Below are positions 13,875 through 26,872 of a DNA stretch of 64,000 bases, one piece after another (positions within the stretch are counted from its first letter, which is position 1; every line of letters begins with the position of its first letter). This DNA comes from Ridgeia piscesae (taxonomy: Eukaryota; Annelida; Polychaeta; Sabellida; Siboglinidae), in the NCBI GenBank assembly GCA_025642075.2, contig JAODUO010000427.1:241001-305000 (forward strand), in the 5' to 3' direction. The position numbers and the translations under genes are program-made. The notes under the pieces are model-generated. The model had not been told where the DNA came from. It saw only the letters and a list, made by a program, of their open reading frames with translations, and ran no database searches.

Positions 13875-14505
13875 TAACTGTCTCTCTCACTGCCTCTTTC
13901 TGCCCTTTCTTCTCTCCCCTTCTGCTATCTCGCCCCTTCTCTCTTCCTCTATTTTTATCTCCTCTCAATTTATTTCCTGTCTCTTTCCTTTTCCCATGCT
14001 CTTCCTCATCCATTCTTTTGATCTCTTTCTATATGCCTCTCTCCATCTTTTCAAGTCTCTACTCTATAATTTATTCCCCTCCCCTCCCTCCCTCCTTCCT
14101 ACTCATTTTATCTTTCTTTTCACAGCCCTCCATCCTTTTTCTTTTCCCCATCTCCTTGATTCTATATTGTTCTCTCTCCCTTCCATTCCCCAATCCGTCA
14201 CCCTCTCCATAGATCTCATATCGGTTTTGAGTCTCCCTCTACCTTTTGTTCTCTCTTCCCTTCCCCTTTCTTCCTCTCTGACTATGTCACTCACCCATCT
14301 TTTCTTTCATAGTTAATTTATCTCACTTACTTCCCTCCTTATGTCTATTCCTCCATCCTTCCTTCTCTCCCTACATCTTCCCTTTGAACCCTCAACTTTA
14401 TCCCTTGGTATCACCCTCTCCCTTTCTCTCACTCTCCCCCCATCCCTCCCAATACACTCCCTCTCCCTTTCTCTCCCTCCCTCTCTCTCTGACCCTTTTG
14501 GTTCT
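13875..14505. repeat. 630-bp polypyrimidine (CT-rich) tract
   Basis: The plus strand is overwhelmingly C and T, dominated by CTCTCTCCCTTCC, TTTCTTCC and CCCTCCCTCC, with only scattered purines. It produces long compositional frames rich in Ser, Leu, Phe and Pro on plus (13820-14212, 13996-14316) and in Arg, Glu and Gly on minus. These are not genes. Confidence 0.85.
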
Positions 14506-15247
14506 AGATAAATACCAACACACAACAGCCAATTATCCAAATATTTTTCATTGTTACATCGCAAATGTTTGTTCAATTCGAGTTAAACAGGGGTCATGAC
14601 ATGACCTCAATATGTCAAAGGTCAAACCGAAAACATCGGAAGTGTTTCTAATCTAGCTCAACACCACTAAAGAAGAAAGCTTTAGAATACCTTTACTTGT
14701 AATGCCCACACAACAAAGGTCAGCTTCTAATATTTGCATCAGAGATGAAATAGCAAGAAACCACTGAAGTGTATCCTTCAATTCCTGCTTCAAACATGCG
14801 ATATTATTCACCATAATTGATGTGTATAATGAAGGCCATGTACTATTATTAGTGCACCCATATCATTACCGTTTGGCATCCAGCTGAGACAAGCCATATT
14901 CATTGCAATTGATTAAACTGATTACTATTGAATAACTTTAATATCAAACAATGATTCAGCACAAAAGACACTGGAATTGACACTTTAAAACTTTGGTGTG
15001 ACTCTGTGACTGGAATACTATAGAAACAAATCTCACATACATGAAGTTATTTTATGGTGATCTACATCCAATCAACAATAATTTTTAATTATATCTGATG
15101 ACTTCATATAAATAAAAAAATGTATACAAACACACTATAAAATGTACTAAATATTATCAGATGTTAAATTTATTTTTAATTTTGTAATACGTAATGACCA
15201 CTGTTATTTCTTTAATAAGATGAATATTCTCACCTTTACTTATTATC
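14506..15247. other. AT-rich non-coding sequence
   Basis: No gene, array or transposon end seen. Confidence 0.4.
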
Positions 15248-15443
<196 letters not shown>

Positions 15444-16650
15444 ACATTTCATCTGACATACTTACACTGCACCAATTCACACATAGCTACATAACCATGA
15501 TATTACTATAACTATAATTAGCTAAACTGTAAGAAGACACGATGCACATTGCTATGAAACTGACCCTGCCTGTCTCTAACTTCACCACCACGTGTCAACT
15601 TATCTCCTACTGTAGACTGGTGGTAACGGGATCAATTTTTCCAATTTCACCAGCACATCTCAAAAATCCATTCTTCTGTCTCGCAAGCAATGATTAAATC
15701 ATTCTTGACAATCCATGCATTATTTTCCTGTGAACGGCCAAAGACGCGCATTCAAGAATGCCGGCGAATTGTCCCGGGGACCAGAGCCTAATGCACGACC
15801 CTTAATAATGCACGAGGCACTCCTTGATGCTGGACGCTTTGTGACGGCGTCCCTCGTTGTCGCCCGGCCCCGGATTAATGCGGCTTACAGATGGAAAATC
15901 ATACAGAAGAATCCAAGAAATTTCATTTTGACATGAATGCTTTTGGCAGCAGCGCTGAGAGGAATATTAATTTCTGTTTGTTTCATTTTTTTACTTTGTG
16001 CGGTTGACGCAACGGGCGAACGCGGTGAGTAAAGTAGTCGCTTCTGACAGCTCAGAATCAGCAGCGAGAAAGAACGGTAGAGTCGAGGGGAGACAAATCC
16101 TGGATTTGCAAGGGCAATCATATGTGTAGAGACATTAGTGTCAAAACTACTACAGAGGGTCTCCGTTGAATTCCCAAGAATACGGTTGAAGCTCAAATTA
16201 CAGTCACCTTAGGAGAGTTTGAAATGAGTTCTGTAACAGTCAAATGTATGAAGTGGTCCAGCTAATAGTGTCACCTTCACCTATACAATTTTTTTAGTTC
16301 CCAATTTTAACCTTACAAGTGAGAGTCCATTGCTCTGGCAGCATTACGTGTGACATTAAGTAGTTTCAGTTGTTTGTCTATTTTGTGGTTGTACTAAATC
16401 ATAAGGCCCAGCACAGAAGGTGATTAATAAATGCAGCTTTCAGTCAAATCAAACAAGGCATCTACAAATATTGTACTTCACCATTTTCAGTCAGACATCA
16501 GTCTGACATGGCACTAAATCTGATGTCAAAAAGATGACACAGGACACATGATGCGTCACTCCTTGCAGTACTTTGTGGTGTGTCCACAAGCACATCTTCA
16601 ACCCAGACTGTCTTGTGTGGATAACTGAGAGTATGAAACAATGGAGTCCC
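15444..16650. other. non-coding, CpG-containing block 15700-16110
   Basis: Around 15740-15900 the sequence is GC-richer with many CpGs and repeated TTAATAATGCACG / TTAATGCGGC motifs. The rest is AT-rich. No gene recognised. Confidence 0.3.
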
Positions 16651-17236
16651 ATGCTAGTCAAGCACCGACGTGCTAGTCAAGCACCGACGTGCTAGTCAAG
16701 CACCGACGTGCTAGTCAAGCACCGACGTGCTAGTCAAGCACCGACGTGCTAGTCAAGCACCGACGTGCTAGTCAAGCACCGACGTGCTAGTCAAGCACCG
16801 ACGTGCTAGTCAAGCACCGACGTGCTAGTCAAGCACCGACGTGCTAGTCAAGCACCGACGTGCTAGTCAAGCACCGACGTGCTAGTCAAGCACCGACGTG
16901 CTAGTCAAGCACCGACGTGCTAGTCAACGCACCCGACGTGCTAGTCAAGCACCGACGTGCTAGTCAAGCACCGACGTGCTAGTCAAGCACCGACGTGCTA
17001 GTCAAGCACCGACGGCTAGTCAAGCACCGCGCTAGTCAAGCACCGACGGCTAGTCAAGCACCGACGTGCTAGTCAAGCACCGACGTGCTAGTCAAGCACC
17101 GACGTGCTAGTCAAGCACCGACGTGCTAGTCAAGCACCGACGTGCTAGTCAAGCACCGACGTGCTAGTCAAGCACCGACGTGCTAGTCAAGCACCGACGT
17201 GCTAGTCAAGCACCGACGTGCTAGTCAAGCACCGAC
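16651..17236 (+). repeat. 19-bp hairpin satellite array, ~31 units
   Basis: The 19-bp unit GTGCTAGTCAAGCACCGAC is repeated head to tail for 586 bp, nearly without change. Each unit contains a 5-bp inverted repeat (GTGCT, loop AGTCA, AGCAC), so either strand could form a regular series of short hairpins. Variants are few: a unit with two inserted bases near 16926-16935, and shortened units near 17014-17050. There are no unique spacers. The low divergence implies recent expansion. Confidence 0.97.
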
Positions 17237-17999
17237 AATGCCGTGACATCATCAGACACATTCTGTGACGAAGCTACCTCAATTGTGTCGACGTCGTCAC
17301 ATGAACAGCAGTGTCAAGAAAAATGATTCAACTGAGCGGTGGGGGGGGCGGTAAATTGAGGAGCACCCCATTAAACCAGCTACATTGTCAGCTGAAGATG
17401 ACGTACATCAAACGATGATCGATGCTCGCCAGTTTTAGAAAGGCATCATTGTTGGATTTGTGCACCAAACAAACATGCGCGCACACGTTTGCAAAGACCA
17501 GTTACTCGTCGTCATATTTATGCACTTTTTCCCGTGCCCCACAATGGGTGCCTTTGTGTGGGCCGGCGTAAAGCATTCGTCGTGGCTCACGCCCAACTAC
17601 AGAATTCTTTCATTCGGGATGGCGTGTGCGTGTAGGGTGAATGGCAACAGGTCGGTAGAACCGGATACAAGATGCTAGTTCCTCCATTGTTACATTGTTG
17701 CAATGGATATGCAAAGGGGACAAGCAGGAACAGTCTAAAAAGGTCGACGGAGTGTGATTTTCTCCTCATCTAAGTCGTTCAGTAAGCCAAAGTCTACACG
17801 ATATGAACGTAGTCAGTTTTGTTATTTACATATGATCAATTAATAGGTGATGATGATTCCTCAAGTTGGTCTACAGGCATACATACGAGGGGAGCAAGAA
17901 CACACAATAGTGTCATTTTCTTTTCTTTTACATCATCTAGTAATCCAAAATGTCCTTGTGTAATGAATTAAAATATGATTCCTCCAGTATTTTTACATA
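17237..17999. other. non-coding, CpG-containing block
   Basis: About 17250-17780 is balanced in composition with several CpGs and no supported frame. The 72-residue plus-strand frame at 17460-17678 overlaps a 60-residue minus frame, and neither resembles a known protein. Confidence 0.3.
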
Positions 18000-18307
18000 C
18001 TCACACACCACACCACACAACACCACACCATCCACACCACACACATGCATGCACACACACCACACCACACACATGCATGCACACACACCACACACACACA
18101 TGCACACACACACACACACACACCACACCACACACATGCATGCACACACACACACACCACACCACACCACACACATGCATGCGCGCGCACGCACGCACAC
18201 ACATGTATATATACACACACCAAACCATACCACACATTCATGCACACACACACATGTACACACACACATGCATGCATGCGCATGCACACGCACGCGCGCG
18301 CACGCGT

Positions 18308-18344
<37 letters not shown>

Positions 18345-18414
18345 TATATACACACACCAAACCATACCATACATTCATGCACACGCACACACACGAATGC
18401 ACATACACACACGC
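18000..18414. repeat. CA-rich compound microsatellite/minisatellite
   Basis: (CA)n with regular CC interruptions (CACACCACACCACAC) and embedded ACATGCATGCACAC palindromes. A block containing CATGTATATATACACAC and CCAAACCATACCA occurs twice (about 18200-18240 and 18340-18380), so a longer unit of about 140 bp was duplicated. Thr-His and Val-Cys frames on both strands are compositional. Confidence 0.93.
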
Positions 18415-19379
18415 GTATATCGCCATCATTTTAAAACGTACCTTTACAACCTTCATGTCCACCGCAGCTCTCTGGCGTATTAATCAATCTGATGACAACT
18501 GGCATTGTTTACCGACTCTGAGATAGATCAACCTGAGCTTAGTTTCCAAGGATTTAAGCACATCAGAAGTTATCTTATTATTACTACATATACTAGCAGA
18601 ATTGCCACGTTTTAAACAGGAAATGAACTAACAAAGACATTTTCCAGAAAAAGCCACAGATATAACAAAAACTGCTACATGAATACACAGTTTCAGTATA
18701 TACACACATTTAACTATAACATTTTACAGATATGTGCTGTTTTATGTTGCGTATTAAAAAAAACAGTGCTTACTTAGTTTTCTATTTTGTGTACATAGTT
18801 ATTTTTATTTTTAAATGTTTTAAAGCAATTCGAGCTGGAAAAAATGAAAAGGTGCTGCCGTGTGATGGAGGACACTATTTCCATGACACACCACCAAGTG
18901 TCATAGTGGTGCATCCTGGTGGGGAGTTGTTACCATACAAGATCACTGCTTGTTGAGGAGATAAACTGATTTCAAAGAGCAAAATAATGCATATGAGCGC
19001 ATAAGAATGTTAGTGGAACGGTCCCTGGAGTGATTAAGACTGGACGAGTTGTACAACTCATCTGGTCAACACATTAGCAACAACAGCGACCATCGTCTCA
19101 GGTCAGGTGACTGTCAACGGCAGATTAAGGCACCGTAGGTGTGTTGCCTGCGCTACAGGTATGGCAGGGACAATATGCAGAATGCATTGTCAATCAACGT
19201 CGCTTCAGCAAACATTTCATTTCATCAACACACATTTAATGAGTTGCTATTTCGGCAACTGCGTATTTTGTCGGCTGACAATTGTCAATGAGACGAACTG
19301 GCCAATGATAACTATGTTTGTGCGTGCTTGCGTGCGTGCGTGTGTTTGTTTGTATGTATTTGTTGCTCTGGGTGTACAG
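18415..19379. other. non-coding region
   Basis: Unique sequence without recognisable exons. The 74-residue plus frame at 18732-18956 has no known domain and starts in a T-rich tract. Confidence 0.35.
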
Positions 19380-19461
19380 TATATATATATATATATATAT
19401 ATTATTATATTATTATATTATTATATTATTATTATACATATATACATATATACAAATACAC

Positions 19462-19505
<44 letters not shown>

Positions 19506-19555
19506 TATTATTATATTATTATATGATTATTATACATATATACATATATACAAAT

Positions 19556-19620
<65 letters not shown>
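19380..19620. repeat. AT-rich compound microsatellite, internally duplicated
   Basis: (AT)n alternates with (ATT)n. A block TATTATTATACATATATACAT...CAAATACACATATAT occurs twice (about 19420-19470 and 19510-19562), each followed by a long (AT)n run. This shows duplication of a unit of about 105-110 bp inside the microsatellite. Confidence 0.93.
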
Positions 19621-19623
<3 letters not shown>

Positions 19624-20699
19624 ATACATGTATAAAGTTTTGTGTGTCTTAGATAATACTAAATCTATTACTTTGTTTCCAGTATTTGGTCAGTATTTCG
19701 TATGTATTCTGCCACCAACTTTGGTCCACACACAGGCATTTAGCCTGGTTCATTCCGGTCATCTGCTAATATTATAAATCTCTTCACACACCTAAGCACA
19801 CCACTGTCACACAGACGACAACACACGTCAAAGTGACAGTCAGTCACCAGTGACAGTCGACATAAAAACACCCCAATCGGCACATCTGGAAAGATGAAAT
19901 AAACATTTGACCGCCACGTGAGAAGACGCCATAGAAACGTCTCACCCCGTCACAGAAAAATCGTGCACAATTAGCAAGTGATACCCCGCCGTTTTAAACA
20001 CCACTCCGTGCTAACGGCACATAAAATATGTCCGCGCCGGCTTTATTCGCGGATGTTTATATAGACTTTCCAGCGTCGAGAGGGGCGGGGTTTATCTCTC
20101 ACCCACGCAGCCTGACGTAGGGGTTTCGTGGACGTAAATGATGCCGGTTACGGCAATCACAGACTGTCCGTAAACGCCTACACATGAAATGCACAAAACA
20201 CAAAGTCATGCCAATAAAATGCATTGCAGCATGTCTACTAAACAGAGTTACTACGCTTTACATTGCAGGTCACAAGAAGCACTTTCACAAAGACCTCCCC
20301 ACACAACGTCACGATTCTACATGTCCCAAGGGAGAATTGACCTCGCATGAAATAGGTGGATGTACCTACAGCTGTCATTATTTTGATTCATGACAAGCTA
20401 AGTCGCCAAAGCTGAACCCTAGATAACAGTTGCGCAGGACTTGAAAGAAGTCGTCCTAAATCTAGAACACCTCTCCTAGACAAACAGATAGGGATTTCAC
20501 ACATATGTACCTACTGACCTGGTCAAAGGCAACACATTAAGACATCACGTTGATACTGACTGAGACTGCCAGAGCATGGATATTTTAGAAAGACTAAAAG
20601 CATTCTGTTATGACTAAATCTATGTTTATGCAAGGTGACATTCTGACTTCAGTGAAATTATTTTATTGTAATAAGAAAAAGTCAAGTCCAGTTGATAAA
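19621..20699. other. non-coding, CpG-containing block 19900-20180
   Basis: About 19900-20180 is GC-richer (GCGCCGGC, GAGGGGCGGGG, GGTTACGG) and contains TTTATATAGAC. This composition can occur at promoters or regulatory elements, but no adjoining exon was found on either strand. Confidence 0.25.
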
Positions 20700-22375
20700 T
20701 GTTACACTTGGGCTGCACAACTCATTGTAAAGGCACATGCAATGAATTTTAATGATCTATGCAGACTGCCCAATTGTCTAATTGTGCTGCCCAGCTGTGC
20801 CACATGGGCAGCCCCACTGTCTATGATAGAGTGGTCCACATGGGCTGCCCGACTGCTAAGACAGAACAGTGCATGTCCATAACACTGCCCGATTATATGT
20901 AATGGAATGTGGCATGTGTGATGTCCGACTGTCTACAATAGAGTGGCCTATCCAGGCTGCCCAATTGTCTACGTGAACTGCCCAAATGGCTGTATTGGAA
21001 CATGCCTTGCAGGCCGCCCAAATGACAGCAATGGAATAAGCCCAATTGAATGGAATGTGTGGGCAGCCCGAATGTCTACAATGGAACACACTACTGCCCA
21101 ACTGACTGCAACGGAAATGCCATGTGGGCTGCCCAACTGACTGCAATGGAACATGTCATGTGGGCTGCCCAACTGACTGCAATGGAACATGTCATGTGGG
21201 CTGCCCAACTGACTGCAATGGAACATGCCATATGGGCTGTCCAACTGACTGCAATGGAACATGCCATGTGGGCTGCCCAACTGACTGCAATGGAACATGC
21301 CATATGGGCTGCCCAACTGACTGCAATGGTACATGCCATGTGGGCTGCCCAACTGACTGCAATGGATACATGTCATGTGGGCTGCCCAACTGACTGCAAT
21401 GGAACATGCCATGTGGGCTGCCCAACTGACTGCAATGGAACATGTCATGTGGGCTGCCCAACTGACTGCAATGGTACATGTCATGTGGGCTGCCCAACTG
21501 ACTGCAATGGAACATGTCATGTGGGCTGCCCAACTGACTGCAATGGAACATGCCATGTGGGCTGCCCAACTGACTGCAATGGAACATGCCATGTGGGCTG
21601 CCCAACTGACTGCAATGGAACATGCCATGTGGGCTGCCCAACTGACTGCAATGGAACATGCCATGTGGGCTGCCCAACTGACTGCAATGGAACATGCCAT
21701 GTGGGCTGCCCAACTGACTGCAATGGAACATGCCATGGGGCTGCCCAACTGACTGCAATGGAACATGCCATGTGGGCTGCCCAACTGACTGCAATGGAAC
21801 ATGCCATGTGGGCTGCCCAACTGACTGCAATGGAACATGCCATGTGGGCTGCCCAACTGACTGCAATGGAACATGCCATGTGGGCTGCCCAACTGACTGC
21901 AATGGAACATGCAACATCCTAGTATACATGCCATGTGGGCTGCCCAACTGACTGCAATGGAACATGCCATGTGGGCTGCCCAACTGACTGCAATGGAACA
22001 TGTCATGTGGGCTGCCCAACTGACTGCAATGGAACATGCCATGTGGGCTGCCCAACTGACTGCAATGGAACATGCCATGGGGGCTGCCCAACTGACTGCA
22101 ATGGAACATGCCATGCAGGCTGCCCAACTGACTGCAATGGAACATGCCATGTGGGCTGCCCAACTGACTGCAATGGAACATGCCATGTGGGCTGCCCAAC
22201 TGACTGCAATGGAACATGCAACCTCCTAGTATACATGCCATGCAGGTTGCCCAACTGACTGCAATGGAACATGCCATGTGGGCTGCCCAACTGACTGCAA
22301 TGGCACATGCAACCTCTTAGTATACATGCCATGCAGGTTGCCCAAATGACTGCAATGGAATGGTCTATACGGGCT
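20700..22375. repeat. 36-bp minisatellite, homogeneous core with decayed edges
   Basis: The core (about 21060-22300) is a tandem array of a 36-bp unit containing CATGTGGGCTGCCCAACTGA followed by CTGCAATGGAA. Positions 20700-21060 and 22300-22375 hold diverged or spaced copies (TGGGCTGCCCGACTG, TGCCCAATTGTC). Longer variant units carrying a CCTAGTATA or CTTAGTATA insert occur at about 21911, 22220 and 22313. Because the period is twelve codons, both strands stay open for hundreds of codons (up to 405 residues at 20969-22186 minus). The predicted peptides are pure 12-residue repeats and change frame with single-base indels, so coding is not supported. Confidence 0.96.
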
Positions 22376-25320
22376 GGGCAGCCCAACTGTCTTCCTTCTA
22401 CACGGCCAAACACAATCAGGGATGATGTATTCGAAGGACAAAGGCCAATTACAGCTGCATTCAAATCTGTGGCATTGGCAATATTGCATTGGCGGCCGCG
22501 GATAATTACGCACTGACAGCTACGTAATTACACTCATTTGTATCGGCATCAGCCTGCGAGTGATGGCTTCATAAATTGACTTTCTTCCCGATATCATTTC
22601 AGCTACGACACATCGAATTAATATGATCACATCCACACATCTGATATCATTGCAAAATGCTGATCCGTGTAGTGGCTCCACGCCGAATCTAGTTATCCGC
22701 TTTTATTCCACCGCAAAAAGCTGCCGATGTAACTAAGCTCACTGTTACCAGAATGTGACACATTCACGTGAACCAGAAACCACTTTGATTTAGCGTGACA
22801 ACTAAACTCTGTCTCCACACACCGCTGATTTGTAGACACTGCGAATGTGCAATCAGAATGGGGTGAAAGATTAATTGTTGCTCTCAACAGTAACGTTTTT
22901 GTGCATTCTGCCCAAGTAAAAAGAATCACATCTGTATCAATCTTGCAAACACAACCAGACTGTGAGATGTCTAGTTCTCCCCTTTTCATACGATACATTT
23001 TGATAACATTAAAAAAAATCCTATGTTGGCGTCTTTGTCCATGTCACATTAAAAATATCTAGCATTTAATCTTGTCCAACCAGCTTACGTAAGTCTGCAA
23101 AAAAGGATGCAAGTAAAATCTTTAAATTCTCCTAGTTAATGTCAACTAGCTACCAATGTAAATACCCATTGTGGGGTATGTGCTTTTTTCATAACTATAA
23201 ATGATATGTACACATACTCTGAAGTTGTTAGACACCTCCACAAAGTAAAAATGGCAAAACATGCACCAGCTGCTTTCAGCATTACCTTTCTCAGAAAGTG
23301 TTACACCTGTCCCCTGACCATATCTTATCTTATCAGCACAACTGCCATTCAACAGAACTCTCATTGAGTAAACAGGCGAGCCACCACTGAGGTTATAAGA
23401 TATCTCTGATGCAACCTGCCACTTACCACAACAATGGTGCGAGTTTCATTGAGCCGGCGGACACATCTCGAAATGAGGAGCGATGCCAGCGATATGTTGG
23501 TCAACGTAACGACTGCGACACCTTGCCACTGGGTCAATATGAGGAAACCTGGCGATGTTTTATCAATACTTGTTCGCTCGATTGTCCGGTCTATCAGACA
23601 ATCCACATGGAGTGCTTCAAGTATCAGAGAACAATCGTCGAGTCAAATACGCACGCATACATCTTCAATGGGGCATCCATTATGCAACGCTATTGAAGGT
23701 TCAATTGCCTGGCATTTCAATCAATTTGTTTCAAATAATCTCTCCACTGGGCCATGGGAATGTCAAGTACCTGTAGCCTATTTTCTCTCTCCTATTGTTG
23801 TTCTAGCCTTCAGGTAATGAAGGCATTAATCTAATTCACAATCACTGGGCACACAAAACACGGAGTAAAATGTGCATAGTTCTGGTATGTGTACGTCATT
23901 AAATTAATGGTACACCTTCATTAAAATAATCATGTAGTCTGTCATGAAAAAATGAATCAACTTGGCTTTATTTTTTCCCCATTTCTTACTGTTACTCCCA
24001 ATCTTAGATGTTACTATCTACAAAAAATGTCCTAATGTAATATTTTAATATATATTTACGACTTTACATTCAAATTCAAATGCAAAACTAACATAAATTT
24101 CTATTTGTATTTTTTTATTTGGTTATCGTGTAATTGTGGCAGATGAAGTATTTTATTTAAAAAAAATTGAGTTAACAACTTACGCATTTGTTTCTGTATT
24201 TGCATTACATTTCTGATTCTACACATGATTTGTGTGTGCATGCTTGCGTGTTGTATATTTCTGTGTATGTATGTGACAAATCCAAATTTGTTGGGAGAAA
24301 CATTCCTGTTTTGCAAAGCAAACAAGACCTTCTTTTGTGCATTATAAATAATGATTAAATGATGACCGTCTCTTCAGACAGGCGTCCATGAATCTGATTT
24401 TGACAGTTAAGCCGCGAACAGTGAACATTATCCAGTCGGTTTGCCAATAAAACACGCGCACGGTTCCCTCACAAAAGCCATGAATAAACAAATGGCTTCA
24501 ATTCCCACTATTCTAACTTCCCCGCGTCACGAATGTCACTTTTTGCGTGCGCCAAACTTACAAATTCCTCGCGCATTTCGCCGAACTAAGCCGCATCAAG
24601 ATTTTCATTATGGTGCCACAGTGCGGAGAATGACTGACGAAACTGGAGGATTACGTACAAAGCTGGCGCTGACAAATCCGGCGTCTTGTGCAGCGCTCGG
24701 GTAGGCGTGCCGAATTAGAAAAACAATGAAACGTTGTCGTTCGGCCGCGCAAGGTAAGATCGATCATGATTTGAGTTGGTCTTAGTGTGTCTTCAGGGGT
24801 GACAAGATGCGTCTGCTATGGATTCACTGGGGTTTAAGTGCCCATTATGGGCAGGATTCGTGGACAGGTAATGATCCGACAGTAACGAGAGTGAAATAAT
24901 GGATCAACACCTTATGGGCCCACTGACAAGGTGTCTCACTTCTCTCCACCGACAAACCCCACTCAATCAAATGGCTGACAATCCACGCACCCACAGTGAG
25001 CCGACAGACGAACCGAACTGTCCACCGGCTCTAGACAATGCCACAAGCGCCTGGAAACTGCAACTATGAACTAGTGAAGAGACGGTGAATGGTGCCTTAG
25101 AGCAATGGGGATATTAAGTAAACTTTGTTGATTGAACAGTGTTCAGTTTCATGTTAGGTTCCTCCCTGTGTAACTCTTCTAACACATGTTACAAACACTA
25201 CATGAATCAGGATGTTTAGGAATCTTAATCTCTTAATTCTTTAGTCAGGCATTCTTACAGTAACTCTCTTTTAAATATACGTCTACACACAAATGTAAAA
25301 TGTATATACATTTATATTCA
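22376..25320. other. non-coding, three CpG-containing blocks
   Basis: Blocks at about 22440-22600, 23400-23720 and 24400-24760 are less AT-rich than the surroundings and contain motifs such as AATTAC and CATTAATCTAATTC. At 23400-23720 three overlapping frames (23409-23696 plus, 23434-23817 plus, 23361-23606 minus) are open, with no recognisable domain. The rest is AT-rich. No gene is supported. Confidence 0.3.
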
Positions 25321-25321
25321 C

Positions 25322-25400
25322 ACATATATATATATATTATATAAAAATATATAAAATATATATATAATATTATTATAATTTATATAGTATATATTATAAA
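25322..25400. repeat. imperfect AT-rich low-complexity tract
   Basis: ATAT and ATAAAATAT repeats with few G or C. Confidence 0.8.
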
Positions 25401-26075
25401 TAATCACAATGTTTACTTTTTATAGTAATATCTTATAAATGTGATATGATAAATTAATTGTAATATTATCTTATGTAAACATACAGATAATGCAAGCATA
25501 TACCTGCCTACTGGACCACACATTTCTTTTGTTATTGTCTCTATGACATATCTTTTTGTAAGTCCCCTTGTCACTGAATGGTTGGATGACTGAGTAAGGA
25601 CGGAAATTAAAAACATTTTAATATTATGTACTCACACTGCTACCCTCTTTATAACTCAACGACAATACACATATATATTGAAACAACCCAATTATGTTAC
25701 CTGCACGAGACACTACTAGTATTATTTCTTACTGTTTTTATCCATAATACACGAGTTGGGAAATAACTGAACTTACATTGGCAATTGCTCAAATTCAAAT
25801 GTCATAAAAATCAGGGTCTAACATTGGATACCTAATGTCAAGGCCGACATATTTTCAACAGCCATATTACACATTCTGTGGAAAGAACAATGTCTTAGCT
25901 TTATTTTAAGATTAGTATCAGTGCTCTAGGACCCTCGAGGAGGCCAAAGTTATGGCAGTATATGTGTTAAGAGGTTAAGAGGGCACTAGAAGTGTCAAAG
26001 TGACAATATACACAACTATGCAATACCACTACAAGCCATACATGCGGCTTACGCAAATATATAAGAAGAGAATGT
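25401..26075. other. non-coding AT-rich sequence
   Basis: Nothing recognised. Confidence 0.4.
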
Positions 26076-26289
26076 TCTCGAGTGATAGTTTTTACTCATT
26101 TCACAGACAATTTATTTTTTTCTGTGTCATTTCGGCTGCATTCAGCAGCCTACCTCAGATGGCTACCACTAGATGGCGACACAGTAGTTGTTCCACGGTA
26201 GCCGTCTGAAGACGACAGCTAAAACCAGCTAAAATGATTGAAAAAAAGTTAATTTAACTGTGAAGTAAGTAAAACATCACTCATTTCCT
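26076..26289 (+). mobile_element. MITE copy 1 (about 214 bp)
   Basis: The two ends are imperfect inverted repeats of each other: GAGTGATAGTTTTTACTCAT at the left, and the reverse complement of AAAACATCACTCATTTCC at the right. The body carries GGCTACCACTAGATGGCGAC and CGTCTGAAGACGACAGC. A second copy of the whole body lies in reverse orientation at 27555-27752. Short non-coding elements with terminal inverted repeats and several copies are MITEs (non-autonomous DNA transposons). The superfamily was not determined. Confidence 0.7.
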
Positions 26290-26816
26290 GGGTACTATTA
26301 CGGGGCGAGGGGGTAGGGTGAGCTGAGCAATTTATGAAGGCGTGGTGCGATGTTATGGGGGTCTGACCCACGAAACTATTTTTAAAACTAGCTTCAAATT
26401 GTGCAATATGAAGTGTGTTTTAACCTATTCTCCAGCACATAGTGTGGAAAGAAATTACAAGTTAGCGTGTTTCTAGTATTATTTGTAAGTAGTCAACAGG
26501 GGTAGGTACGAGGGGGCAAATTATGGGTGAGGTGGCTTAGAAACACAGCGAGGTGGCCCACCTTGCTCGACATATAGCAGAGGAAACACTACACTATAAA
26601 CATCCAGTGTGAGACTGTTCTGAATATCATGGGGAGACAAGGCTACACAGAAAGGGGAAATAAAACAGGAAAAAGAAAGATGTAATGCAAAATCAGGAAA
26701 AATTTAGTAAACTGCATTGAGTGAGTGAGAAGGATTTTGGGGAAACGAAACCTAGGTCAGCAGGACCAAAACACAAGTTTGTTAGGCTAGGGAAGTGCTT
26801 AAAACATTAAAGATAT

Positions 26817-26872
<56 letters not shown>

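Noticed and set aside
13820..14316. 130- and 106-residue Ser/Leu/Phe/Pro-rich frames
   Set aside because: The polypyrimidine tract lacks purine-containing stop codons, so openness is a composition effect.
16651..17236. Regular short repeats resembling a CRISPR array
   Set aside because: The 19-bp units are directly adjacent with no unique spacers, there are no cas genes, and the genome is eukaryotic.
20969..22186. 405-residue minus-strand reading frame, the longest in the window
   Set aside because: It is a translation of the 36-bp minisatellite. Several other frames on both strands are equally open, and single-base indels shift the repeat between frames.
23361..23817. Overlapping frames of 95, 127 and 81 residues that looked gene-like
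   Set aside because: Three frames on two strands are open together, none has a recognisable domain, and splice context is lacking. A balanced-composition non-coding block explains this better.
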